Shown here: positions 12,601-24,987 of the stretch, piece by piece
Layout of the letters: every line of letters starts with the position of its first letter
How positions within the stretch are numbered: the stretch's first letter is position 1
DNA from: Fasciolopsis buskii
Lineage: Eukaryota; Platyhelminthes; Trematoda; Plagiorchiida; Fasciolidae
Direction: 5' to 3'
NCBI GenBank assembly: GCA_008360955.1
Contig: LUCM01008937.1
Span: 34,572 to 98,571, forward strand
Length of the DNA stretch: 64,000 bases
Translations under genes and position numbers: made by a program
Notes under the pieces: generated by a model
Databases searched by the model: none
The model's input: only the letters and a program-made list of their open reading frames with translations
Told to the model about the DNA's origin: nothing

Positions 12601-15100
12601 GTGAGAAAGATCTTGGCAATCTGGGATATGGGGTTACCACTCTAGCACAGGCTTAGTCAAGGCTGAGCGACCGGAAAAATACGGTAATCTTTTGTTAACA
12701 GAGTTAGAGTCTGTTGGTCGTAGAAAACACTGTGCAGTGAAAAATCCCCCGGGATAACCTGCAATGTTGCCCAGTAAAATACTGCTTTGAGAATGGAACA
12801 ACGTCGGCAAGATTAGCGATATCTCTGGGGGTTGTGTCAAGTGTCGTCTTAACATCCGCGTGGGCCATTGCCAAACAGTAACGTAAAAAGTACGTATCGG
12901 GTTTTCAATAGGAAACCGCGACTGAATGGAGACATCAGATCAATTTCATGGAAAGAAGTACGAACCAAATGAGTAGTGATACGTTGAAAATCCTAATGGC
13001 GGCGCTAGTAAAGCCACAAGTCTTAAAATTATCTGCAAATATTTGAGCGCCGGTTTTGCAAACAGTAGCAAAAATCATTTTGCTCCGTGCTTCCAGTAAA
13101 AATCCAACATCCATTTGGGGCCGGTGATGGGCGGACAGATAAAGAGGAAGTAATGTGTCCCGGACGCGAGAGCTTATCTCGTCTGCTTTCATGGACACCA
13201 AAAGGCCTGAACATTTAAGTCTTAAATGCACTTAGGAGGGACAAGTTGTCAAGTGTTCTTTGCGGAAGTTCGTTTCGAAAAGAGATTAGAATTGAGCGCA
13301 GGAGTGTGACCGCATCTACTGGAGACGGAAAAATAGTACCACTTAACTACGTCAACTACTTGTCTAGTGGACATGAACTGCATGCTAACCGCAAACTTCA
13401 GTGTCAAGGTAGATGAAACGGCTATTCTTGAACGGCCGGAATTCGTAATCTGTGTGAACCTATTTTTAGGCAACGGGATCAAGGTTCCCTTCTACTCTCC
13501 ATGTATTTAATTCCCGACTCATGTCTTTTACAGATTTCGCAGGGTTTTGGTGGCACCGTGAAGTTCATTTCAGGAGTGACTTTTGAGCATTTTGCACAGT
13601 CTGAAAACCATCTCTTGAAGGCTGGGGGAATACACAAGCGGGTCTTTTTATCTGCCTTTTGATGCGTCATGAGCACCTTTTAGGTTATCAGGCGAGCGCA
13701 TTTTGTGACTTTCCTGTTGCAAGTCAGGCAACTCCTATGAAATCCATGAGATCGGTCCTCGGGAGCTAACACACGCAGGCGGCTGTTTGTTATCCAGACT
13801 GACTGGTGCCTACTGAGTTGAACATGGAAGCGTGGCGTAGCGTGACTTTTCACAACTGGCGATGCAAGAAGTGTAACGATGTTTACGCAATGTTTGTTGC
13901 TAACGGCCATTAGGTCCAATTGATGGCAACTTGATCTCCGCGTAGTAAGGGGGTGAGAGAGAACTTTTATGACAGCAGGTTTTCAACGGTGAGGCTGAAG
14001 AAAAGTCTGCTGAATTAACTTATCGAGGCCTGCTGTTTCAAGCCAACCCAGGAAGATCTTAAATTAATGGAAAAAGTAAATGGGATATGGAAAGGGTTGC
14101 ATAGAAACGCTATTGGTGGTCTGGAGAGCTTCATAATCGGCTACCGGCGAGGAGGAGAGGGGTGCACCAAACATTAACGCAGTGCTTATTTGCTGGCCTT
14201 AATAGTATTCAGTGATGCGGGAGAGAATTACAGGGGCATTGGGCCCAGGAAGTTCATTGCTGAAGCAAGATTCAGGTTTGCTACCAAGGCCTATTCGCGA
14301 GCGGCCTCATAATGTACTTAATCCCAGCTACTTTGTTCTGCTGTCAAGATGTTCCGATATTAGCCAGGTCACAGCAAGAGACATAAAGAATGCGTCCCTT
14401 AAGAGTGCTTAAGTGGGAACATCTTGACATGGAGAATAGGACAGTCTATAATTGATGGCATGAAGTCATAAGTGGATACCAAAAAAGTTTAACATTTTGC
14501 ACACTAGGTCTGCAAGGTTATGGCCAGATACTGAGTAGATTTTGGTGGTGGATTTTTTTACAGGGACAATTAAAAAGAGACCAAATAAAAGGAATCTCCT
14601 TATAAAGGGTGCTTGCACTTTGGAGGTCTGACGGAGGAATATGATCCCAGCAGCTACAACCGAGAATGTGCGATCCGGAAATTTGTTTGCAAATTAGCAA
14701 CGGATTTAAGAGGAGAACACCCCGGGATTGTGCACATTAATTGGTGACATTTGGTTATTATTTATTCCAATTTGAGAGCGTCGTATGAAGGTTATTGTTT
14801 TACATCGTCAGTAAGGGAGCATCCATGAGCCCTTCGATCGACGCGCGCATGTGTTCCACGAAAGTGCACGAGGACAATCTGATAACAAAAAGATTCATGC
14901 GGTCAAACCGGTGGTGAAACACGGGCGTGAAAGTTTACAGGACCACCAGGAAATAGAGTGTTTAATGCTGTCAAGAGTCTTCTCAGCTGCCTGAATAAAA
15001 GGTGCACAAGCGCGAGGCTGCGATTTGAACCTCTCGGCTGCAATTATTTTCAAGGCTCTTTTGGTTTGTTGCCACCAGTCGTCAGGCCACACAGGATTCG
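9630..15100. other. No recognised gene; likely upstream part of decayed LTR element
   Basis: Several open frames of 60-148 codons lie on both strands, the longest on the plus strand at 11974-12420, but none shows a family motif I can name. Minus-strand frames at 13479-13676 and 13680-13919 are Cys-containing and sit where a Gag zinc-knuckle region of the minus-strand BEL/Pao relic could be, but spacing and motif are not convincing. I treat the stretch as repeat-derived, unassigned DNA. Confidence 0.35.
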
Positions 15101-18100
15101 CATATACGACCGTGTCATTTAAAATTGTTTTCGTACGGGTCGGTTTTATTTTATTTTCATTAAGACCCCTTAAATCGCACTAATGCGAAACTTCCGAAGT
15201 TCGACCCAAAAACTAGCTAACAGAATGGAAACTGACGTTGCCATTGAGTAATTATCTTCATGAGGGTTGCCGAAGATAATTTTGCCTTAGCAAGCGGGCC
15301 ATTCCTGCTCCAAAGTGCACCCCACCGGATAACCAAAGCGGCAGTGAAAGTTATAGACGCCTGCAGCGGAATCCCATTGTTTTATCCGTGAATTACGCTC
15401 TCCACTTAACCCAAATTGACAAAGAAATTAGCGCAAGTTTAGAAAACACTGATACTACTTACGCTTTGAGATCATTGGTCTGAATAGCCCAGCAACCAAA
15501 GCAACTTTGGTAATCTGTGAAGCTGAAGTAGTTGCCAAACTACGGGGCCAGTAACTGTTAACTGAAATTGGCAATGGCCATTGAATGCTTTCATATCCCT
15601 GGTGGGCAAGAACCGGAATCAGGCCGGTAATTAAAGACTGAGAATATTCACTGTGAGGGTAAGGTTATGATGAAGAGTAGAGCATAGCTGAGATGGCAAG
15701 AATTTCAATCAAAAGCAAACTTGATCCGTGGGTTTCTGGTGGCAAATGTTTTGCCGGGACTGTCTTATGAAAAGAACTAGCGCTTCAGTACATGGGGTAC
15801 TGACAAGGCGCTGTATTTGAAGCGTGAGCGGCAAAAATTGATACATTTTGAAATATCTAATTTACCGTCAATAAAAGGGATTCAGTGAAAAAATGGAAAA
15901 TGTGAATGGTTAGATCGCTCGGAAATTTCAGATGAATAGTCGAGGTCAGGAAATGAGGCCGAAGGTTTTCACTAAGGCTTCTTAAATTGAGTTCTTCAAA
16001 ATGCCTATCCACTACGTGCATCTATTCTTTGGTTAGCAGACAATGATAAATGGTTTCGTAAATCATGCATGCCCATTTATCCAGCAGCGCCCTCCTTCGA
16101 TTATATTTGCTTTGATAGTTCAACGGCATTGATTCAAAGAAGAGACACCATCTAATCTGTTTCCAACTTCCCGTTTTCACTTAAGGTTTGTTTAGAAATT
16201 GTCTCAATTGTGACCAAGTGGCCTTTGAGATCACTGTTAAGCACTTTCACTTTTTCGTCAGATTGATCCTCCCATTTTTTTGACCAACACAACCTAAATA
16301 AAAGCACAGAGCCTTCAAGTACTGGCCAGGTTTCTCCGCTGCAAATTAGCAAGAAAAAAGCAATCCTGGCCGTGAAGCGAATGGCCCCTCGAAGGCCATG
16401 CGGCAGCTCATGCAGCACGATGGTGCATGTATCGAGGTCGATCTACGTGATATTCACACACTAGTCTTAATGTGTCCCGAGCCAGCAAGCTAAATGGCTT
16501 ATGTTATTAAGAAAGTGCAGGGTATACATGCCCCATTTACAATAGTTGTCGAGGATGCTTTGGCCCTAGCACCGCCAGCTTGTAAGGACCTCTATAGATA
16601 GGCTCTTCCAGGTTTGCCATGCCTATTATTGATGTAGCAGTTTTCGACTGGCTCACGTTTGGAGTCCGTTGACGAGGCCACCGTCAATCTAGTCATCCTT
16701 GCCGGTTTGAGCCTCTTTTTGGCTAGTCCTTTGCCACCATCACTTTTTTCTGTCCTGAATTACTTCCCCAGTCCATAAAGTGTTGGATATTTTCAACCTG
16801 TGTCACCCACCATTTACTTTCATTTCCTGAAACTTTCCTCACTGCTTCAGTAACTATTGTCGCCTCTTGTATTTACCGAGGCAATCCTGAGTTTATCGCC
16901 CTAATATCTTGCCTTATCCACATCACGCCCTCTTTTTCATACCAGCGAGTTTTCGAAATTTTCGGAAATAGGAACTCCACTCACCGGTGACTTCGACTAG
17001 CAACTTTCGCTGCAGCCCACGCCATTGCAATGCGCACGGGAACCAGCTTGCGCATACGATTTATATTCGTTCTAAGCTTATGAACTTGTCTTGGATACAT
17101 TCCAGAAATACACTGACTTGATCTGATTGCACCCCAAATTAATCTCCCGATGTAAATCAGTTTTTTTCGCACTGGCCAGAATGCAACAACATGCACAGCC
17201 TTAATATACGTGTCACCGATCTGTGATGATTTTTAGAAGTAACACCGGAAGAAAACTTTTACTTAACCTAGTTGTGAAGTTGAGAATGGGTGGGTGAATT
17301 GCTTCAGCCTGAAACCTGCCGAAAAAATGACAAGACTGTTCAGGAAACAGTTTGGTTATGGGATATGGTGAGAACCTGAGGCTCGGATTGGATCTAACAT
17401 TGGTGGGTGTCTGCTTCAGGCGGGTGAGACATAATTTTTGGAGTGTCACCAGAATGAGCCCAAATCTGCCGCGTTCGGACGGAATATAAGTGAGTAAAAG
17501 GAAACAGTTCCTAGAGGATTGTACACAACCCTTATTCCCAGTGCAACGGAGAATTCAAACGGAAAAACTTCCCATATATAACCTTATTTTTTTAAAGGCA
17601 TCAGTACAATCGAACAAGAACAAACCCTTTCGACTAATCTGTTTTTGCCAACAATTGATACTGAGTGTTTAAAAACGAAAGGTGACCTGGGATATTGTAA
17701 AAAGAATGCAAAAGTCGAAGAGGGCGCATAGTTTCCAGAAAACATCTGGGACACACATGGATTTAAACTCAACCTCATGAGGTACAGCTGTTTGTTTGTT
17801 TGATCACCGAGAGTTCGTCTGCTTTATAAATAGTGTTGTGCGTTATCGCGCGCAGTGCCTTTCACGCGGTTTGGTAAGTTGCGTTTAAAACAGAGGTTGT
17901 ACCTGATTCGAGTTTGAGCCTAGCAGCGCTTGAGTGATTTCAATGTTTTCTGTTTTCTTTAGTTTCTGCACCTAAATATCATCCAGGATATAAATTTTCA
18001 TCCAGATGTTTTTGATTTCCCAACTTAATAAAAGCTAGCTTGTGCATGAGATGAGGTTTACGTAGGCCACAAAGGGCGCTGACTTAATGCGAAACTTTGG

Positions 18101-18635
18101 AAGTTTAAATAAGTGCTCATATGCAAAAGTAAACACCGTTACCGTGTCTCGTTTCGTCCTGTAGAAATATCTTTAGCTTGGGAATTTGCAGCCTACAGCA
18201 AAGCAAGCCATTTTCAAAGATAAAAACCTTTGGTAGCAAAACAAATGAGGTAGCTTGCTTCTCATTTTTATTTACGGGTTTTGGTTGTTATTTATTCGTT
18301 GTTGTGTGTGTTATAAGATTCCAATTTCGTTTCCGACTGTAATTTGGTTTTGCAAATACATACCGATATACTGTTGCTGAGTTAGAGAAACTTAAAAAAG
18401 CTCAATTAGATTTCATTCCGTTCACTGTTAAACTACGTGGAATAGCATGCCTGGAATGGACTATTCGTCGATGCATAACGAATTAAATTACGTGAGCTTA
18501 TCTGCACACTGAGCATCATTTCAGGTGATAACATTAGCAGAATGAAAAAATAATTTCCTTTGAAATGGACCCGTGCTGTTTTTTGGGACTATTTTCCTCC
18601 AATGAAAATGGAATCTTTAGGATTGCAAATAATAT
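15101..18635. other. No recognised gene
   Basis: Composition shifts to AT-rich. One splice-acceptor-like site near 16631 is followed by about 47 open plus-strand codons ending in a stop at about 16780, including a hydrophobic run (LVILAGLSLFLASPLPP), but it has no family match. Nothing else here is supportable. Confidence 0.35.
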
Positions 18636-18803
18636 TTAGACGAAACAACTGGCACTGATGAATGTGGCGGAAGAAGATCGTTGTTCACTTAGCAGTAATT
18701 TCCGACGCAGGATAAAATGATACTGTGCCTTACAAATGACACAAACAAACAAAGGCATCGACGAAATAGACATAATAAAGTCTGTACAACAAATAGAGTG
18801 TCG
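18636..18803 (-). CDS. Candidate last exon of an unidentified Cys-rich minus-strand gene
   Basis: A 56-codon block on the minus strand, entered by an acceptor-like TTGTTATCAG just above 18803 and closed by TAA at 18636-18638. The peptide includes 'ICCTDF' and 'FVCVICKAQYHFILRRK', a Cys-x-x-Cys arrangement that could bind zinc. It starts in phase 0, matching the phase at which the candidate exon at 20122-20272 ends. The family is not recognised. Chance open frame remains a real possibility. Confidence 0.25.
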   Translation of the reverse strand, partial: RHSICCTDFIMSISSMPLFVCVICKAQYHFILRRKLLLSEQRSSSATFISASCFV

Positions 18804-20121
18804 CTGATAACAAACCAATAGTTATTCGTTTCAATATAGGGCAACAAAATGAGCAGCATGTAATCAATTTTCTTTTGTCAATTAACAACATTCAGTCGAA
18901 TCAAATTTTTGCATTTGTGTTTTGTTCTATTCGTTGCTGTGGGCGGAAATTTGCCTATTTTTTCATAACTTTGAAAAAGTAATTGAGTGGCGGCAAAAAC
19001 TAAAAGGTGCTATTTTGAAAACCAGTTTCCGGCTTACTTGATGAGGAATGTCTTGAGTAGCCAGCAAAGCCTCAAAGTACTGTTGACGAAATGCTTTGAA
19101 GTATGGGACATTTTTAAGAAGTGACCTGAAATGAAAATTGACGACAAGAAACTCTTCGGAGATTAAGGTTACCTGTTATTCGTCGTGCTGAATAAAGCTG
19201 AAAATCAGAGGTTTATTTTTTTGGAAGGGCAACCCAACCACCGCAGTTTGTGCAATGTTTATGGGAATCTGGTTTGACAAAACGCATTCTTTGAAGACTT
19301 TGGCTCAACGCAGATCGTCCCTTTCCGGAACGCCATGGTTTTGTCCGAATGTTACAGTACATACCCATAGCAAAGTGTGTGTTCCAATTTGACAAATAAG
19401 AATCGGATTGCTTTTACTAAACTGCTTTTAGAATTCACAGAATGTTGTCTTTATTAGAGAGGCTGAAATCATCTTAAAGTTTGATCCATTTTTGTTCAAA
19501 TTTTTGTGTGCTTTATAATAGCAAGCTAGAGAGAATTATACCATTTGCGTGCACAAAGACAGGATAAATGCATTATATCTGCCTTATAAGCAAAAATATA
19601 GCCGGTTTTTATCAATCACGTAAATGCTGGAGACAAAGTCCGCATTTCCGTCTGCAGACAAAATGTTTCTGTCTAATCCAGATATTTTCGTGTCACTCAG
19701 CCTTTTATTCATAAATCTTGTCAGTTTGCTAAAAATCTTATAAAATTGTACGAGACAAATTTCTACAATCATTGTTGCAATACTTTCAAATTTGATTTAA
19801 CGAATAATGAAACAGTAATCTAGCCTTATGCATCAGTGTGTTATCCCCCAAAAACCTTCTAAATGCATTGCTTAACAAACTGTAATTGTTATGATTGCCC
19901 TTGAGTGTCTTTTTCGCATGTAGTTGGTGAGTATTGGTAAAATAGGTAGAAGGAGGACAATTTTGCGCAATTAGGAAGAAACCTGGTTTCTTTTTAACTA
20001 CTAAATTTTGTCCTGCAACAGATAAGTGCCGTATGCTTTCAATAAGATTCATTAAAGGACAGTCCAGCAAATGCATTTTGTTGTTAATGTTAGAAAAAAT
20101 TTAAAAGAATTCATTATTTAC

Positions 20122-20272
20122 ATGGGAAGAAGATACTTTAGTGCAGAAGTTACACTGTGGAATGGTTCTCTTTGAAGCACTGTACGTCAATGAAGTGGCG
20201 TTTACAAGTTTCTCAAGACAACTATCTGTCACTGCCGCTGACTGTAGCTGTTTTACAAAAAGAGTGAAGCGC
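20122..20272 (-). CDS. Candidate internal exon of the same unidentified minus-strand gene
   Basis: On the minus strand a good acceptor (AATGGTTTTCAG) precedes an open block of 151 bases ending at a GTAAAT donor. The peptide reads 'FTLFVKQLQSAAVTDSCLEK' early and ends with 'CNFCTKVSSSH'. It begins one base into a codon and ends in phase 0. The phase into the next candidate exon (18636-18803) agrees; the phase from the 22.3-kb candidate does not, so at least one exon would be missing between them. No family recognised. Confidence 0.25.
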
Positions 20273-22203
20273 CTGAAAACCATTTAGTAAACGTGAGCTT
20301 TAATGACTTTAAGGCAACTCACTTAAAGATATCTTTTGTAACTATTTGAAAGCCGCAAATCCAGTTCTAATATTTTTACACAAGAAAATGTGGCAGCTTA
20401 TATTTTACCAAAACTGTAGGTGCGTGAAAAATTGGTATTGAGGAAAACATTTTTTTGGAACACCTAGGTATAAAATTATGCAAATCCAAATATGTAGAAC
20501 TCATTATTTTGTCAGAATAAACCTGAAGGTCTCTGAATTAAATGTGATAAATGAAGGCAAATGGAAATGCATTATTATTCACTTTCAAGCCTAAGTTGAA
20601 TTTTGAAACGGAAGTTCTCAAATACTTGTTCTTTTGACCTTCCTCGGCATCATTTAGCATTGGCTCTTACGCGTAACGTTTATCTAGTTAGACTTGCCAA
20701 AACTTGCTCTAACTTCCTCTAAGGTTTTAAAACATTGTGATTGCCCAAGCGTTTAAAGGCTGTCTACAACTCAAGCCAATCCAACGCTGGAAAATCAGCT
20801 CAGTTTTCTGTTCAATAGCACTTATTACCAGCACTTGCAGGCAGTTGTCCATGACTTCCTGTAGGCTTAAAAAATTTTTCTAGAAGTTTGAACGAAAATT
20901 AATCAATACCTTTTAAGGCTAACAACATAAATAATAAACTTGAAGTCGTCCATATAACAGAGGTATGCATTTTTTACTTCAACGCAGACTGTAGCTCTTT
21001 TTGCACTTCAGTAGCTTTAAAACAAAGAAACATAAGAAAGAAAAAGATGATATATAAATAAAGACCCTCTATACAAAGAATTAGCTGCATTGCTATTATG
21101 GTTCAATCATTTTTGTCGAAGATAGGGGACCAAGTTCCCACTGCAAGATTAATTCAGTTTGGCATGCAAAGCCATTATACTTGCGTCAATATGTAGTTGA
21201 AGAGAAAAAAGACAAAGAATAGTGAAACGTCGACAGAAAAATACTTTGAACAGTTTCACAGAATAAAGATGTTTTGCATGCAAGATCGTCAATGACAGCG
21301 GCACTGTGCGGTATCATCTGATGTCTCCAGTCACTGCTGGGGATATCTTGGATCCAAACCCGCTGGCCCAAGTGCATTATACGAGCCAGCCCACCGGTTA
21401 AGGGTTTAATATATTTTGCTATATCGTTGTGGAGCAACTACCACCCATCCCATATTCACTAATCGTCTTGCAGCACAACGCTAAACAAGACAGTCGTTCA
21501 ACCGGTACGCAAAAACATGCCCCACCAGTGAATCTATTCTTATCCAACTCTCGTTCAAAGATTAAAGCCTGTGACCAAGGAAAATTACTCTGGGCTTCTG
21601 GAATAATGCAAAGTTTCTCAAAACATAATCTATTAATATTTCAAAGACATTCTAAAGGCTGATAGGTGAATCCGACTTTTGATCGATAAGCACATTCTCA
21701 GCAGACAGCAAAGATTATCTGATTGATGGATGCTAACTGAGCTTCCTATATGCTTGAATGTGCTGCATTCGACGAGCCACCAGGCAATGAGACAGAACTA
21801 CCCAGGTAATAATCTACAAGTACCTTTTCTTTCATTGGAAGAAAGAAGTTCGGCCTCAGGTCAATCTAGTTATGCCAAAACATTTCACGCTTTAAAGGTG
21901 CAAAGTACATAACAAACATATTGCAATATTGTTGAAATGTCTGCGGAAACGTGCAACCTGGTTGGACTTTCACCCAAATGTACAATATCTTCGGGGTACT
22001 GTAAACCAGAAGAGTTTTCTGCCATACACATGTTCAATAGACCAGAACGACTGTTTTAATTCAGATATATGCACATAAACTTAACAATTTCTGTTTGTTG
22101 AGCGAGTCCGTAATCAAAAGAGCGTAAAACTCCCAACACAATCACATTACTGCCTTACAAAAGAAAGTGTTTTTGCTTCTTGTACATTGCAACTAGTGTT
22201 TAC

Positions 22204-22370
22204 AAGTTTTCCAGATTTTTGTAGTTCGTGTTGTGCATTGCGATGAAACCTCGCATATAATAGGTTTTCCTGAACGAGCATTAGGAACTGCATTTTATTA
22301 CAATTATAAATACAGCTCATTTGTCGGCGTGCACATTGCAGACAAGGAAGAAAAAAGTGCTTGAAGGTCA
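22204..22370 (-). CDS. Candidate exon of an unidentified minus-strand gene
   Basis: On the minus strand, acceptor TTCTGCACAG is followed by 167 open bases and a GTAAAC donor. The peptide has 'LPCLQCARRQMSCIYNC' (four cysteines in CxxC-like spacing) and then a charged, helical-looking end (NAQHELQKSGKL). It looks more protein-like than most frames around it, but I recognise no family and it does not join in phase to the 20.1-kb candidate. Confidence 0.22.
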
Positions 22371-23794
22371 CTGTGCAGAATGATGGAAGTTCAGATCCGC
22401 TTACCTAATAATACAGTTTTATGTTAGAATAATTTTATTTTTAGACGTTCTCTAGAATTTGCACTTTAGTGTTTAGATGCTTGGAGTAGGATGAACGAAG
22501 CAAAACTATAGATTATACTTAAATCAGGTCGACTGGTGCCTTTTTCATTAGATAGATGTTGTTATACAGAACACAACACAGTTAACAATATGGATAATAA
22601 AACTGTAACTGAAAGTTCAATTTTTCTTGCGCAACGGTTTAGAGTGGGCAGATAAGCTGACTAACTACACCAAAGTAGAATACATTTTCTGCCTTATGTC
22701 CGATAAACAACAATTGCTAAAATAAAATATGATTGTTTTATTCTTCAGTGAAATCTAACAGGCCCAGCTTAAAAATGCGGTGCATTGACTTGTTTCTGAC
22801 TATCTGATACACAGACAAAAGCCTTTATTCTCTCAGCGACAACGCCGCACCCAAATTCATTTACCACATGTGATCAGATGTGTATTTTGTGTTTGTATAA
22901 AGCTAATTCTTGCTACTTATATTTCAGAGTCTTTGACACTTCATGAGTGCATTGTAGTAGAAGCTAATTCAACTTGGAAAACAATAATATAAAGTATCCG
23001 CTAGTCATTAAAATATTTTTAGCGACAAAATCAGGCAGCAGAAGATAACGACAATTTGGAGGAATAATATGCCACCAATTTGGTTAATGCGCTTAAGTTA
23101 CCAGAAGCTTGCAAAAAATAAATCGTCTATATTTTGGTCCGTAAATAGGATTACTAGTACTGTGCAGATGCCACTAAAGAAAATATAATGTACTATGTAG
23201 CTCTTGAAAAACTGAGGTTTCAAATCTACGAGTCAAAATAGATTACAGAAAGCTAGTTATAGTCACTAGCTTACTTTCACTTTTGCCCGATTTTTCATTT
23301 AGTTTTGGGATTCTTTTTTAAATCGTCAGATATTTGCAAGAAAGTAAGCAGTCAAAAAAAGCTTATGGCAACTTTTATAATAATTTTTAAAGCTTACTCG
23401 TATAGTTATAACCGTTTCAAAGCCCTTGAATACGGTATGCTTCTTCAAGTAAAGAGTGGTGTTGTTAAATATTTAAAACAGAATATCGAATGAAGTATGA
23501 TATTTTTTGGTCTTAAAATCTTTGAAGTATAAGCAGTTTGTGTATCATATCCACAAATTCATTTTCATTCTAATGTTTGTTATTTTGCTGCTGCCAACAC
23601 TACTGGTTTTTCTCTGCGTTGGAAACGGTCAGTATTTAAACGCAATCAAATGAGCAGCATGCATAGTAAAAAAATCACAATCCTGGCGTGATGGAATTCA
23701 ATCTACTTCAATAAACCAAGCAAACTATATAAGTTACTGTGAAGCTATTTTTAAAGAGTTATTTCGTCGTATTTCCACTTAATGCGTGTTTCAG

Positions 23795-23982
23795 AGTTGG
23801 AGGTCCTTACGTTAGCAATTCAACAAGCGATAGACCGCCTGGCGATTGACCTATCTAGATCGGTCAAATGCTTTGAACCTTTAAAATACAAACTACCCCC
23901 TCAAGACTGGCAAGGATTTGTGCTTGTAAACCCCGTACTTAGTGGTGATCTTTTAAAGGCATTACATAATAGAAAGTACTAG
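23795..23982 (+). CDS. Probable last exon of an unidentified plus-strand gene
   Basis: A clean acceptor (TGCGTGTTTCAG, ending at 23794) opens a block of 188 bases ending in TAG at 23980-23982. It begins with two bases of a split codon and encodes about 61 residues: a helical stretch 'LEVLTLAIQQAIDRLAIDL', then 'KLPPQDWQGFVLVNPVL' and a C-terminal 'LLKALHNRKY'. Composition and residue pattern look like a conserved globular C terminus. An ATTAAA signal follows at 24010-24015. I could not name the family or find upstream exons with confidence. It cannot be spliced in phase into the SLC4 gene that starts about 1 kb downstream. Confidence 0.5.
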
Positions 23983-24009
23983 AAAAGGCTGATCACACTA
24001 GGTGGAGGT

Positions 24010-24015
24010 ATTAAA
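24010..24015 (+). terminator. ATTAAA polyadenylation signal
   Basis: The second most common eukaryotic poly(A) hexamer, 28 bases after the stop of the probable last exon at 23795-23982. Its position supports that exon being terminal, although a single hexamer is weak evidence. Confidence 0.35.
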
Positions 24016-24949
24016 GTAAAGGTTTCACTACGAAGTGCAAAGCCAGAGCGACTTTCGCACAACCACGACACTTGTGGCATCTCCTTGACATCCCTTAAGG
24101 GAAAAATGAAAAATACCACGGTTAGTAGTGTTTTACTTTACGTTTGCGAGACCTAGATACTTCGCGCTGAAGATGCTGGAAACTTTCTGTCTTCGACCAC
24201 AGATGTCTCTGAAGCATCTCTTGTGTCTAGTAGGAACACCTGCTAAGCAATGGCTAGTCGATTCGTCGTGTGTTGGCTGGAGACAGTCGTCCTTTGATTG
24301 AGATAATTACTGCACATTGCCTTCAGTGAACTGGGCACCTATTGTGTAGGCCAGCCCATCGTCCACCTTTTCGTGCTTTTTTGCATAGTCTAGGCAGGAC
24401 TAGAAGAAGCTACGTGGCAATCAGACAATGACTTGGCGTAAAGGTACGAAGAAGTTAGTTTCGGCTTTAGCCTCGGTTGGTGCTTCCCGCCTTCCCTGTT
24501 GGGGCCCCAGAAATGCGAATTGTTGTTGAGTAGAGACCCTGAGATTTATGGCTAACAACGAAATTCAGCAGCGAGAATGCTGGATAACTCAGCTCTTAAA
24601 AATAATCAGAAAACAATCAATGTAGTCCTGAAATATGTACGGTGAAAATAAGTTTGTTATAGCTTATTATTTCTGCCTTGCTTGTCCACCTTTTGTAAAG
24701 TTCTGCTTGCATGTTCTTACGGTGAAACCATGCGTGTTTTCTAGGTGAGGAGCTCAAAATACTCTTTCTCGATTATATCTTTCACTAGTTTATTTTGGGG
24801 CAAGATATTGAATAACTAGGAAACAGCAAATGAAACAGAAAGTGAAATGAAGAGGAAAAAAATAGATGCAAATTCAAAGCAATGTTAATAGCTGTATAAC
24901 TGTTTGACTGTTTGGATATCATGAGATATCTCCTTTCTCATGTTTTCAG

Positions 24950-24987
24950 GACCATGGAACGCGAATTGCAGAAGACGTCACAAAATG
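24950..24987 (+). CDS. SLC4 gene, first coding exon (start ATG at 24954)
   Basis: Acceptor TGTTTTCAG ends at 24949, so an upstream non-coding exon is expected but was not located. The ATG at 24954 has a good context (GACCATGG). The exon encodes MERELQKTSQN plus one base and ends at a GTAATG donor. Its single leftover G joins AT of the next exon to give Asp, keeping the frame. The start could be further upstream if an earlier exon is coding. Confidence 0.6.

Noticed and set aside
16628..16780. Plus-strand block with a hydrophobic stretch and an acceptor-like site
   Set aside because: No donor or upstream exon to join, no family match, and only about 47 codons.
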